DNA of 35,368 bases from Pseudotamlana haliotis (GCF_008806375.1 NZ_WAAT01000032.1:55525-90892), one strand, 5' to 3'; positions 16,845-24,424 are shown, counted from the stretch's first letter. Notes: a model not told the origin generated them from the letters alone. Numbers and translations: made by a program.

Positions 16845-17459
16845 TTAAATAAGTTTGAAATCTAATAATAATTCGCCTTCAACAGAAGCTTGTAAATGAT
16901 CACCTTTTACGTTTTCACCGGCTCCAGTGGCTGGTGTACCTGTAAAGATTAAATCACCAGGTTCTAAGGTCATAAATTTAGAAACGTAAGCAATAATTTC
17001 AACAAAGTTGTAAATCATATCGCTGGTGTTTCCAACTTGTTTCTCTTCACCGTTGATTAGTAAATTGAAGTTGATATCGTTTAAATCTGAAAAGTTAGAA
17101 ACTGGTTTAAAACCAGCAACTGGTGAAGCGCCATCAAAACCTTTAGCTAATGCCCATGGCCCTTTTTTATCTCTACTTGCTGTAAGTACATCTTTAGCGG
17201 TGTAATCAATACCAATACCAATTTCGCTAATGTATGAGGCTGCATCAGCTTCAGCGATATCTTTACCTTGTTTTCCAATTTTGGCAACCAATTCTACTTC
17301 ATAAATTAATTGTTTCGTTATTGAAGGAAAAACAATATCAGCGCTGTTTTCAACTAAAGTACTTTCAGCTTTAACAAAAATAGTTTGTGCACCAGTTTTA
17401 AGGGCTGCAACTTCACTTTTATCGTTTACGTAGTTTTTACCAATACCTATAATTTTCAT
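16845..17459 (-). CDS. Fumarylacetoacetate hydrolase family protein
   Basis: 204 residues, the compact FAH form (FAHD1 / YcgM-like) with only the catalytic domain. Metal-binding residues are visible as YEVELV (Glu54, Glu56) and Asp85 in GIGIDYTAKD. DKKGPWALAKGFDGASPV and PGDLIFTGTPATGAG are the substrate-pocket motifs. Relatives hydrolyse acylpyruvates, decarboxylate oxaloacetate or act in aromatic degradation, and which of these applies cannot be read from sequence. It is the first gene of the operon with DUF294 and the exonuclease. An oxaloacetate- or acylpyruvate-directed activity would fit the acetate/TCA context but is speculation. Confidence 0.85.
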   Translation of the reverse strand: MKIIGIGKNYVNDKSEVAALKTGAQTIFVKAESTLVENSADIVFPSITKQLIYEVELVAKIGKQGKDIAEADAASYISEIGIGIDYTAKDVLTASRDKKGPWALAKGFDGASPVAGFKPVSNFSDLNDINFNLLINGEEKQVGNTSDMIYNFVEIIAYVSKFMTLEPGDLIFTGTPATGAGENVKGDHLQASVEGELLLDFKLI

Positions 17460-17671
17460 GATTTTGTATAAATTTAAATGTTAATTTTTCAAACAATAAA
17501 AGTAATGAATTACACAATTTTTCGTCCTACAAATGGTATTAATTTTTTTATAAGACTAGGGAGGTAAATTTTGTTGAATTGCAATTAATTAGTAGTCATT
17601 CATGCGCTTTTATTGGTGCGAGAATAACTTCTCATTAAAAAAACATAACTTGCTGAACTCAAAAATGTGCT

Positions 17672-19444
17672 ATGAAACACCTTCAAGAAACCACTAATAT
17701 AAAACATAAAAAAAAGTCTAAAGTCTCCATGGCTCAGGCTTTTAAAACCATTATCTGGCCCAGACGAAACCTCGTGTTTATTGGGTTGATTTTAATCGTA
17801 ATTCGAAGTTTGGCCGGGCTAATTTTACCATGGCAGTCTAAAGTGCTTCTAGATGAGGTGGTACCAAGCAAAGATCCTTCACAATTATACACGCTAATTA
17901 CTATTGTAATCACGGCTATTTTGGTTCAAGCTTTAACATCCTTTGCTTTAACCCAGATATTAAGTGTACAGGCTCAGTTTTTAATTAGCGAATTAAGAGC
18001 CCAGGTTCAGAAGAAAGTTTTGTCGCTACCTATTAGTTTTTTCGATAATAATAAAACAGGAGGTTTGGTTTCTAGAATTATGAGTGATGTAGAAGGGGTT
18101 CGGAACTTAATAGGTACAGGATTAGTGCAACTTGTTGGAGGTACTTTCACCGCGGTTGTGTCTTTAGTCATCTTAATAAAATTAAACGCTTGGATGACCC
18201 TTTTTGTATTCGTACCACTTTCAGTTTTCGGGTATATCGCCTTGCGAGCATTCAAGTACATTCGTCCAGTATTTAGAGTAAGAGGTAAGATTAATGCTGA
18301 GGTTAAAGGTCGTTTAACCGAAACTTTAGCAGGTGTTCGTGTGATTAAAGCCTTTAATGCCGAAGACCAAGAGAATGCCGTTTTTGAGAAAGGTGTTGAG
18401 CGTTTATTTCAAAATGTAAAAAAGAGTTTAACAGCCACTTCTATAATGACCAGCTCATCAACTTTTTTAGTCGGTGTGGCAACTACAGGTATTATGGGGA
18501 TTGGTGGTTATTATATGATGCAAAGCGAAATGACTACTGGTGATTTTCTGTTTTTTACTTTAGTGCTTGGGTTTATGATAGCGCCAATTGTTCAAATGAG
18601 TAACATAGGGAGTCAGTTAACCGAAGCTTTGGCTGGTTTAGACCGTACCGAAGAACTCATGAATATGACGGCTGAAGAAGACAACGAAGCCCGTAACATT
18701 TCCTTAGAAAATTTTAAAGGGGATATTGCTTTTAATGAAGTGTCTTTTGCTTATGAAGAAGGGAAACCTGTACTTCATAATGTGAGTTTTGAAGCTCCTG
18801 CGGGCTCAGTAACGGCTTTAGTAGGAAGTTCAGGATCTGGGAAATCTACTATCGCCGGACTTTCAGCAACCTTCTTGAATCCGAGTTCGGGTCAGGTTCT
18901 AATTGATAACAAGGACTTATCTAAAGTGAAATTAAATAGCTTCAGAAAAAATTTAGGGGTGGTTTTACAAGACGAATTTTTATTTGAAGGCACCATTAGA
19001 GAAAATATTTTATTCCCCAGACCAAATGCTACGGAAGCTGAATTACAAAATGCAATTAAAGCCGCTTACGTTAATGAATTTACCGATCGGTTTGATGAAG
19101 GCTTAGACACGTTAATTGGAGAAAGAGGAGTGAAGCTCTCCGGTGGCCAGCGTCAGCGTTTAGCCATTGCAAGAGCTATTTTAGCAGACCCGAAATTGAT
19201 TATTTTAGATGAAGCGACTTCAAATTTAGATACCGAAAGCGAAGCTTTAATTCAGAAGAGTTTAAACGAATTGGTAAAAGATCGTACCACAATCGTGATT
19301 GCCCATCGTTTGAGTACTATTAGAAAAGCCGATCAAATTTTAGTCATTGAAGCTGGTCATATTGTTGAGCGTGGTACTCACGACGAACTCATCGCTAATA
19401 ATGGCAGATATTTCGATTTATACACCTATCAAGCAAAAATATAA
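17672..19444 (+). CDS. ABC exporter, fused permease and ATPase
   Basis: 590 residues, a half-transporter that acts as a dimer in the inner membrane. The N-terminal ABC-transmembrane type-1 domain (about 30-320) has six hydrophobic segments. The ATPase has Walker A GSSGSGKST (about 384-392), Q-loop LQDEF, signature LSGGQRQR (about 489-496), Walker B LIILDEATS (about 509-517) and the switch His in IAHRLS. This is the MsbA/LmrA-like architecture. Substrates for this type include lipids, peptides and drugs, and none can be chosen here. A DinB-like gene begins 5 bp after the stop, so the two form an operon. Confidence 0.9.
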   Translation: MKHLQETTNIKHKKKSKVSMAQAFKTIIWPRRNLVFIGLILIVIRSLAGLILPWQSKVLLDEVVPSKDPSQLYTLITIVITAILVQALTSFALTQILSVQAQFLISELRAQVQKKVLSLPISFFDNNKTGGLVSRIMSDVEGVRNLIGTGLVQLVGGTFTAVVSLVILIKLNAWMTLFVFVPLSVFGYIALRAFKYIRPVFRVRGKINAEVKGRLTETLAGVRVIKAFNAEDQENAVFEKGVERLFQNVKKSLTATSIMTSSSTFLVGVATTGIMGIGGYYMMQSEMTTGDFLFFTLVLGFMIAPIVQMSNIGSQLTEALAGLDRTEELMNMTAEEDNEARNISLENFKGDIAFNEVSFAYEEGKPVLHNVSFEAPAGSVTALVGSSGSGKSTIAGLSATFLNPSSGQVLIDNKDLSKVKLNSFRKNLGVVLQDEFLFEGTIRENILFPRPNATEAELQNAIKAAYVNEFTDRFDEGLDTLIGERGVKLSGGQRQRLAIARAILADPKLIILDEATSNLDTESEALIQKSLNELVKDRTTIVIAHRLSTIRKADQILVIEAGHIVERGTHDELIANNGRYFDLYTYQAKI

Positions 19445-19449
19445 GGATT

Positions 19450-19968
19450 ATGAAAGTAAGTATTTTAGAACCAAAAGAGTATCATAGTTATTATAAAACC
19501 TATATTGATAAGGTGCCTGAACACATCAGTCTATTAGAAGGTTTAGAAAAAGGTAACCTAGATGTTATAAGTTTTTTTGAAAGTATTCCAGAAGCTAAAC
19601 TTAATTATAGTTATGCTGAAGGAAAATGGACGATTAAGGAAGTTTTTCAGCACATGGTTGATACCGAACGCGTTTTATATTACCGTTGTTTTACAATTGC
19701 TAGAGGGGATAAATCAGCACTTCCAGGTTTTGAGCAAGATGACTACGTATCTGCTTCTAAAGCAAATGCCAAATCGATTACAGATTTAGTAACGGAATAC
19801 CTAGCGGTGCGCAATAATACCATTACCTTGATTAAGAGTTTAGATAATTCTGATTTTACATGTATTGGTACCGTAAGTGGAGGGGCCATGTCGGCGAGAG
19901 CGACCGCTTTTATTATTGTGGGCCATGAACTGCATCATTTAGAAGTATTGGAACGGCTGTATTTTTAG
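19450..19968 (+). CDS. DinB-family (DinB_2) putative metal-dependent protein
   Basis: 172 residues, cytosolic four-helix bundle of the DinB/YfiT superfamily. The three-histidine metal site is visible as His68 in FQHMVDTE and His159 and His163 in GHELHH. WTIKEVFQHMVDTERVLYYR and the closing HHLEVLERLYF are typical. Members include thiol-dependent transferases such as bacillithiol S-transferase, but most are uncharacterised. It follows the ABC exporter by 5 bp, so a detoxification role (conjugate, then export) is a reasonable inference. Its stop overlaps the stop of the convergent MFS gene by about 3 bp. Confidence 0.82.
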   Translation: MKVSILEPKEYHSYYKTYIDKVPEHISLLEGLEKGNLDVISFFESIPEAKLNYSYAEGKWTIKEVFQHMVDTERVLYYRCFTIARGDKSALPGFEQDDYVSASKANAKSITDLVTEYLAVRNNTITLIKSLDNSDFTCIGTVSGGAMSARATAFIIVGHELHHLEVLERLYF

Positions 19969-21170
19969 GCGCGCACCAATTTCTTTTTGCGATTCATCAT
20001 GGTAAATACGATGAGCGATAAAACACCGAAAATAGAAAAGCCTATAAAAAGCGGCAGTACAGAATCAGTAACATAACCTCCAATATAGTTCGCGATAGGT
20101 ACAGCCATAACTGTTGAAAGAAATCCGTTAATGGCAGCACCAATCCCTGCAATATGACCAATAGGTTGCATGGCAATGGCTCTTAAATTTCCGAAAAGGA
20201 AACCTACAGCGAAAAATTGCAAGGCAAAAAAGCCTAGTAAAATAAAAATACTTGGGTTGTTACCAGACCAAAACAAAATCACATAGAGTACAGACACTAC
20301 GGCATAAGCAATAGTAGCCAAGTGTGCAATGCGCCACATGCCGTATTTTTCTACCAAACGGCTATTCATAAAGGTCGCTAAGCCTATTGAAATGGCTAAA
20401 CTTGCAAAAATATAAGGGAACATTTCAGCCAATTGGTATTGCTCTTGAAATATTTGTTGAGCCGTACTTAAATACACCATAAAAGACCCTGTTATAAATC
20501 CTGAAACTAGAGTAAAGGCTACGGCTTCTTTTTGTTTGAAAAATTCCTTACTACCATTTACAAAAAGGGCTGCTGAAAATTTAATACGTTTTGCTTTTGG
20601 TAGCGTTTCTGGTTGTCTTTGCCAGAACCAAAACATGATAATCACTCCAAAAATAAGATTGAAATAAAAGATAGATTTCCAGCTAAAAAAAGCCATGAGC
20701 GCTTGACCTAATGTTGGAGCGACCACTGGGACTAATATGAAAAACATGACAACAATGGACATGATTTTGGCCATATAATCACCTTCATAAGAATCTCGAA
20801 TCATAGAAAGGGATAAGCTTCGGGGTGACGATAATCCAATACCTTGTAAAATTCGTCCCACAATCATGATTTCAAGACTTTCAGTAGTTACACAAATTAC
20901 ACTGGCCATTATAAATACCGAAAAGCCAACAAAAACTACGGGTTTCCTTCCGAAGCTATCCGATAAAGGCCCAAAAATAAGTTGTCCGAAACCAATCCCT
21001 AGAAAAATCATAGTGATAAGCAACTGGTTGTCTCTAGCGTCAATAAGACCTAAATGCTTGCCAATTTCGGGTAAGGCCGGCAGTAATGCATCGATAGATA
21101 AAGCTACGATAGACATTAACGAGGCCATTAATGCGACAAACTCAAATTTGAAATGTTGTGATTTTTGCAT
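19965..21170 (-). CDS. Bcr/CflA-type MFS multidrug exporter
   Basis: 401 residues with about twelve hydrophobic segments, an inner-membrane drug:proton antiporter of the DHA1 class. Diagnostic segments are LSIDALLPALPEIG in the first helix, the motif A loop GPLSDSFGRKPV, GRILQGIGLSSPRSL in helix 4 and VVAPTLGQALM (motif C region) in helix 5. Bcr/CflA proteins export bicyclomycin, chloramphenicol or sulfonamides in other bacteria; the substrate here is unknown. It is transcribed divergently from a Crp/Fnr-family regulator about 100 bp away, with palindromes in between and across its own start codon, which suggests local control. Confidence 0.9.
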   Translation of the reverse strand: MQKSQHFKFEFVALMASLMSIVALSIDALLPALPEIGKHLGLIDARDNQLLITMIFLGIGFGQLIFGPLSDSFGRKPVVFVGFSVFIMASVICVTTESLEIMIVGRILQGIGLSSPRSLSLSMIRDSYEGDYMAKIMSIVVMFFILVPVVAPTLGQALMAFFSWKSIFYFNLIFGVIIMFWFWQRQPETLPKAKRIKFSAALFVNGSKEFFKQKEAVAFTLVSGFITGSFMVYLSTAQQIFQEQYQLAEMFPYIFASLAISIGLATFMNSRLVEKYGMWRIAHLATIAYAVVSVLYVILFWSGNNPSIFILLGFFALQFFAVGFLFGNLRAIAMQPIGHIAGIGAAINGFLSTVMAVPIANYIGGYVTDSVLPLFIGFSIFGVLSLIVFTMMNRKKKLVRA

Positions 21171-21179
21171 TTTGCAAAA
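21163..21179. promoter_or_regulatory. Inverted repeat across the MFS start codon
   Basis: TTTTGCA (21163-21169) and TGCAAAA (21173-21179) form a 7-3-7 inverted repeat covering the MFS start codon. On the minus strand a TAnnTTTG-like box (TACTTTTG, 21182-21175) overlaps it. If that box is used the mRNA would be almost leaderless. Candidate operator only. Confidence 0.35.
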
Positions 21180-21208
21180 GTAATTTAATCAAACGGCCTA
21201 TTTATTAA

Positions 21209-21249
21209 CTTAACGATATATTAAGACAATAATATTATTGCTAAATTTG
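21209..21249. promoter_or_regulatory. Palindromes and -7 box upstream of the Crp/Fnr gene
   Basis: CTTAA (21209-21213) opposes TTAAG (21221-21225), then comes a perfect 14-bp palindrome CAATAATATTATTG (21227-21240), then TAAATTTG (21242-21249), which fits the TAnnTTTG -7 box for the regulator gene 20 bp downstream. The palindromes fall in the promoter spacer, a suitable place for autoregulation or for shared control of the divergent MFS gene. Confidence 0.4.
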
Positions 21250-21269
21250 ATGTATTGTAAACGTAATTG

Positions 21270-21854
21270 ATGAATATACAGCCTCTTTTTGACTACATTA
21301 GAAATCATGTGACTTTAACTTCAGAAGAGGAAACCTTTTTAGCCTCAAAAGTCAGCTACAGAAAATATTTAAAGGGACAGTTCGTGGTGCAGCAAGGTGA
21401 TGTTTGTAAGTACGAATCTTTTGTGATTTCTGGTTGCACTAAAACCTATTATGTTGATACGGAAGGACAGGAGCATATCGTTATGTTTTCTGTTGAAGAG
21501 TGGTGGACAGCCGATTTGGGTAGTTTTATCACCCAAACGCCTGCCGATTATAATATACAATGTATTGAGAATACAGAACTTATCATGATTTCTAGTGATG
21601 ATATTGAAGAATTATACATTAAAATCCCTAAATTAGAGCGTTTTTTCAGACGCGTTATTGAACGTGCCTTGGCAGCTTCTCAAAAACGTATTATAAGAAG
21701 CTTTAGCATGTCGGCAAAAGATAGATTTCTCTATTTTAGAGAAAAATACCCCCAAATTGAACAGCGTATTCCGCAGTATATGATTGCTTCATATCTAGGG
21801 ATAACAAAAGAATTTTTAAGTAAAATTAAAAGTCAGATTATCCTCGAGCAGTAA
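21270..21854 (+). CDS. Crp/Fnr-family transcriptional regulator
   Basis: About 194 residues, cytosolic DNA-binding protein. The N-terminal cupin-like cNMP fold covers about 10-125 (KGQFVVQQGDVCKYESFVISG, then a region rich in beta strands) and the C-terminal winged-helix about 145-194, with YMIASYLGITKEFLSKIK as the recognition helix-turn-helix. The cAMP-contacting Arg-Ser pair of E. coli CRP is not seen, so the ligand is unlikely to be cAMP. No Cys cluster for an Fnr-type iron-sulfur centre is present. The start is the ATG at 21270, preceded by an in-frame TTG. Divergent from the Bcr/CflA exporter, which is its most likely target. Confidence 0.87.
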   Translation: MNIQPLFDYIRNHVTLTSEEETFLASKVSYRKYLKGQFVVQQGDVCKYESFVISGCTKTYYVDTEGQEHIVMFSVEEWWTADLGSFITQTPADYNIQCIENTELIMISSDDIEELYIKIPKLERFFRRVIERALAASQKRIIRSFSMSAKDRFLYFREKYPQIEQRIPQYMIASYLGITKEFLSKIKSQIILEQ

Positions 21855-21926
21855 ATGTTAGTCTAGATTAACTTTATTTAATAACCTACTTCATTTTTTA
21901 ACTCTGAGTGGTTTCAGAAATTTGTA

Positions 21927-21944
21927 TAAAATGTATACATTTTA
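21927..21944. promoter_or_regulatory. Perfect 18-bp palindrome, likely operator
   Basis: TAAAATGTATACATTTTA is fully self-complementary and ends 7 bp before the ATG of the NTF2-like gene. A TTTG (21921-21924) lies just upstream as a possible -33 element. A dimeric repressor bound here would block transcription or translation start of the NTF2-like/YceI unit. Confidence 0.5.
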
Positions 21945-21951
21945 ATTGGTT

Positions 21952-22305
21952 ATGAATAAATTGATCGAAAACATTAGTGATATAAACGATTTGATACTTC
22001 AAGGTAAAATCTTAGAAGCTTTCGATTTATATTATGATGACAATGTGGTTATTCAAGAAAATAATAAAGAAGGCTGCCTTGGTAAATCGGAAAACAGAAA
22101 ACAAATAAAGAGATTTGTAGAGGCTATTACCGAATTCCGTTCAGCAAAACCATTACACGTCACTATAGGAGAACGTATTACCATGGTAGAGTGGCAATTT
22201 GATTTATTACATAAAACACGAGGTGCTCTAAATATTAAGAAAGTGATTGTTCAAGAATGGCGGAACAATAAAATTATTGGAGAACGCCAATATTTCGGGG
22301 CATAA
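21952..22305 (+). CDS. NTF2-like (SnoaL-type) protein
   Basis: About 117 residues, one alpha+beta barrel domain of the NTF2/SnoaL superfamily, cytosolic. The pattern fits: two N-terminal helices with ILEAFDLYYDDNVVIQEN, a central helix ENRKQIKRFVEAITEF, then strands VTIGERITMVEWQFDLL and IKKVIVQEWRNNKIIGERQYF. Such small proteins bind or isomerise hydrophobic ligands, but most have no assigned function. The start is the ATG at 21952 rather than the TTG two codons earlier. The YceI gene follows after about 31 bp, so they are probably co-transcribed from the palindrome-containing promoter. Confidence 0.75.
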   Translation: MNKLIENISDINDLILQGKILEAFDLYYDDNVVIQENNKEGCLGKSENRKQIKRFVEAITEFRSAKPLHVTIGERITMVEWQFDLLHKTRGALNIKKVIVQEWRNNKIIGERQYFGA

Positions 22306-22336
22306 ACATTGAAACCACTTATTAAAAACATTAGCA

Positions 22337-22915
22337 ATGAAAAATAGTATTAAAAATCTAGTCTTATTTGTTTTAATAGTGGGCTTGGGCTCTGCCTTTT
22401 CACCTTATGCTGGAGAGAAAAAAGAAGTGAATGTTGAAGCCAGTAAAGTGACTTGGAAGGCTTATAAAGTTTTAGGTTCTCATGAAGGTACCATAGCTAT
22501 ACAATCTGGAATGTTGGAGTTTGACAATGACCAACTAACAGGAGGGAAGTTTGTCATGGATATGCCTACTTTAGTGAGTACAGATATGAAAGGTGATTCT
22601 AAAGTTAAGCTAGAGAACCATTTAAAATCTGAAGATTTCTTTGAAGTAGAAAAACACCCAACTTCAACCTTGGTTTTTACCGATGTTAAACCTTTAGAAG
22701 ATCATAACTATCAAGTAACCGGTGATTTAACTATAAAAAATAAAACGAACTCCGTAAGCTTTAACATGATTGTAAAAGACAATAAAGCATCGGCTACCTT
22801 AAATCTAGATAGAACGCATTATGGCGTGGAGTATAAAGCTTCAGGTTTCTTTAATAGTATAAAAGAAAGTGCTATTCGCGATGAATTTGAAATTGTAGCC
22901 AGTATTGTATTTTAA
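22337..22915 (+). CDS. YceI-family lipocalin-like periplasmic protein
   Basis: 192 residues with an N-terminal signal peptide (MKNSIKNLVLFVLIVGLGSAF). The mature part is a YceI beta-barrel. Typical elements are VTWKAYKVLGSHEGTI, GGKFVMDMPTLV, LENHLKSEDFFEVEKHP followed by TSTLVFTDV, YQVTGDLTIKNKT, and the C-terminal DRTHYGVEYKASGFF ending in a strand. YceI proteins bind long isoprenoid or other amphiphilic molecules (polyprenoid in TT1927b). Role in flavobacteria is unproven. It lies 31 bp after the NTF2-like gene, and a hairpin terminator follows about 45 bp after the stop. Confidence 0.9.
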   Translation: MKNSIKNLVLFVLIVGLGSAFSPYAGEKKEVNVEASKVTWKAYKVLGSHEGTIAIQSGMLEFDNDQLTGGKFVMDMPTLVSTDMKGDSKVKLENHLKSEDFFEVEKHPTSTLVFTDVKPLEDHNYQVTGDLTIKNKTNSVSFNMIVKDNKASATLNLDRTHYGVEYKASGFFNSIKESAIRDEFEIVASIVF

Positions 22916-22957
22916 ATAGTATCCACTTCCTAACATTATAGAGGATTATTAGCGTTT

Positions 22958-22984
22958 TAGGGCACCCAACTCGGGTGCCTTATT
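22958..22984 (+). terminator. Terminator after the YceI gene
   Basis: GGCACCC (22961-22967) pairs with GGGTGCC (22973-22979) around a 5-nt loop, extended by weaker pairs on each side. The T tract is short (TTATTA). Confidence 0.6.
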
Positions 22985-22996
22985 ACGTTATAAGTT

Positions 22997-23025
22997 TTTG
23001 ATAGCGGTTAATAGTCTTATCTTTG
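22997..23025 (+). promoter_or_regulatory. Promoter of the DEAD-box-like gene
   Basis: TATCTTTG (23018-23025) fits TAnnTTTG, with TTTG (22997-23000) 17 bp upstream, slightly short of the usual 19-21. Transcription would begin near 23032, which supports the ATG at 23047 over an upstream in-frame TTG lying inside the -7 box. Confidence 0.45.
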
Positions 23026-23046
23026 TTTTTTATAAAACACTCCAAT

Positions 23047-23664
23047 ATGTCATTTAAAAAATACATTGAACCTTTAAGAGATTCTTTAGAAAGCAAAGGT
23101 TTTAATGAGCCTTTACCGTTTCAGAAACAAATTTTATCCAAAATTAAAGGGGGAGCTAGTCTGTTTTGTATCGCCCCAAACGGGTCGGGTAAAACCACGA
23201 GTATTGTAATTAGTGTGATTCAAAAACTAAAAGGTAAAGCAGTTGGCGATGCACCAAGAGCTTTAATTTTTGTTGAAAATAAACAAGCGGCATTAGATTT
23301 AGAACTGGAATTTAACGCATTTCTTCGTGGGACAGATTTACGGGTTTATTGTGCTTATGACGAAAAAAACATCGATCATCAACGTGATGAAATTTATAAT
23401 GGGGTCGATGTGGTCATTGCAACGCCAAAACGTTTAAATCGTATTTTTTATCTCAATGGCATAAACCTGAACTTACTGCAAATGTTTATTGTTGAGGATG
23501 CCGAATTTTTATTCCGAAACCAAAATTTCGCAGAGGTTAACCGTACACCAGAAAGTATAGACCGTTGTCAGTATTTAGTTTTTTCTGATAAATTTGATAG
23601 CCGATTTGAGCGTTGGCAAGACAGCTTTATGTTTAATACGCAAACGGTAAAGCTTAAAAAGTAG
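23047..23664 (+). CDS. Single-RecA-domain DEAD-box-like protein
   Basis: About 205 residues, only the first RecA-like domain of a DEAD-box RNA helicase. A Q-motif-like LPFQKQIL (about 23-30) precedes Walker A APNGSGKTT (about 43-51), ATPKRL (motif Ib, near 125-130) and a motif II that reads VEDAEF (EDAE, about 150-153) instead of DEAD. The SAT motif III position has FSDKF. The second helicase domain is absent, and a normal stop and short C-terminus follow, so this looks like a stable short form rather than a broken gene. I infer an ATP- or RNA-binding protein with little or no helicase activity. Monocistronic. Confidence 0.8.
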   Translation: MSFKKYIEPLRDSLESKGFNEPLPFQKQILSKIKGGASLFCIAPNGSGKTTSIVISVIQKLKGKAVGDAPRALIFVENKQAALDLELEFNAFLRGTDLRVYCAYDEKNIDHQRDEIYNGVDVVIATPKRLNRIFYLNGINLNLLQMFIVEDAEFLFRNQNFAEVNRTPESIDRCQYLVFSDKFDSRFERWQDSFMFNTQTVKLKK

Positions 23665-23784
23665 TGGTTGTTGGTCATATTATCTATGATATTATAAAAC
23701 CTATGCCATACTTGTAGAGCTTCACTTTTTTAGTTAAATTTATAGATGTCTAAATGAACAGTCATGTTTAAAACATATAAACTT

Positions 23785-24294
23785 ATGAAAAATAATATTT
23801 TATCTCTAGGAATTTTTATAGCACTATTAATATTTTCATGTGAAGGTCCAGAAGGCCCTCCTGGTAGAGATGGTGCTCCAGGTTCTGATTTTGTGGGGAT
23901 TACCTATGAAATTGGAAACATCAATTTTTCATCAAATAAGCTTGATGAACGTTACGTTTTTCCGGAAAGTAATGTAGATGGTGATGCCATATTGGTTTAT
24001 CGCTTAGAAGATGTTGATAGCGGCCTTGATGTATGGGAGCCTTTACCAACGGCCACTATTTTCTTTAATAATGGTGGGTATTTTCAATACCGATTCAACT
24101 ACACTTTAGGTGATGTTGATATTATTGCAGAAAGTGATGATATTGATGCTGTAGGTGCTGAATTCACGAAAAATCAAGTTTTTAGAATTGTAGTAATGCC
24201 TTCAGATTTGGCTTCTACAATTGATACTAATGATATAAACGCGGTTATGAGTCAGTTGAATATTTCAGAGAATGATATTCAAAATATAAAGTAA
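23785..24294 (+). CDS. Collagen-like lipoprotein
   Basis: 169 residues from the ATG at 23785; an in-frame ATG 21 bp upstream would add seven residues. The signal peptide ends in lipobox LIFSC, so the Cys is lipidated. Immediately after come four to five Gly-X-Y triplets (GPEGPPGRDGAPG). The rest is a globular beta-rich domain: FVGITYEIGNINFSS, a strand series around YVFPESNVDGDAILVYRLE, WEPLPTATIFFNNGGYF, then a C-terminal acidic region. It is a surface or periplasmic lipoprotein of unknown function, of a type widespread in Bacteroidota. A short collagen-like stalk probably sets it off from the membrane (inference). Confidence 0.75.
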   Translation: MKNNILSLGIFIALLIFSCEGPEGPPGRDGAPGSDFVGITYEIGNINFSSNKLDERYVFPESNVDGDAILVYRLEDVDSGLDVWEPLPTATIFFNNGGYFQYRFNYTLGDVDIIAESDDIDAVGAEFTKNQVFRIVVMPSDLASTIDTNDINAVMSQLNISENDIQNIK

Positions 24295-24320
24295 AATTCG
24301 TTTTTTAAGTAAAAGGCTTT

Positions 24321-24392
24321 GTCATATTGAGCTTGTCGAAATATCTTGATGTACTCATATTTAAAATGAGGTTTCGACAAGCTCAACCTGAC
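24321..24392. repeat. Long inverted repeat between convergent genes
   Basis: GTCATATTGAGCTTGTCGAAA (24321-24341) is matched by the complement of 24372-24392 with two mismatches, around a 30-nt spacer. The core GAGCTTGTCGAAA is a motif I recognise from flavobacterial intergenic regions. It separates the convergent collagen-like lipoprotein and carboxylase genes and may act as a bidirectional terminator. Confidence 0.6.
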
Positions 24393-24424
24393 AAACAAAT
24401 TGTTGAACTACCTTAAACCATCAA

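Noticed and set aside
23023-23046. Longer start (TTG at 23023) for the DEAD-box-like protein
   Set aside because: That TTG is part of the TATCTTTG promoter box, so it should not be in the transcript.
24321-24392. Insertion-sequence ends
   Set aside because: The arms are 21 bp but only 30 bp lie between them, and no transposase or target duplication is visible; a palindromic repeat is a simpler reading.
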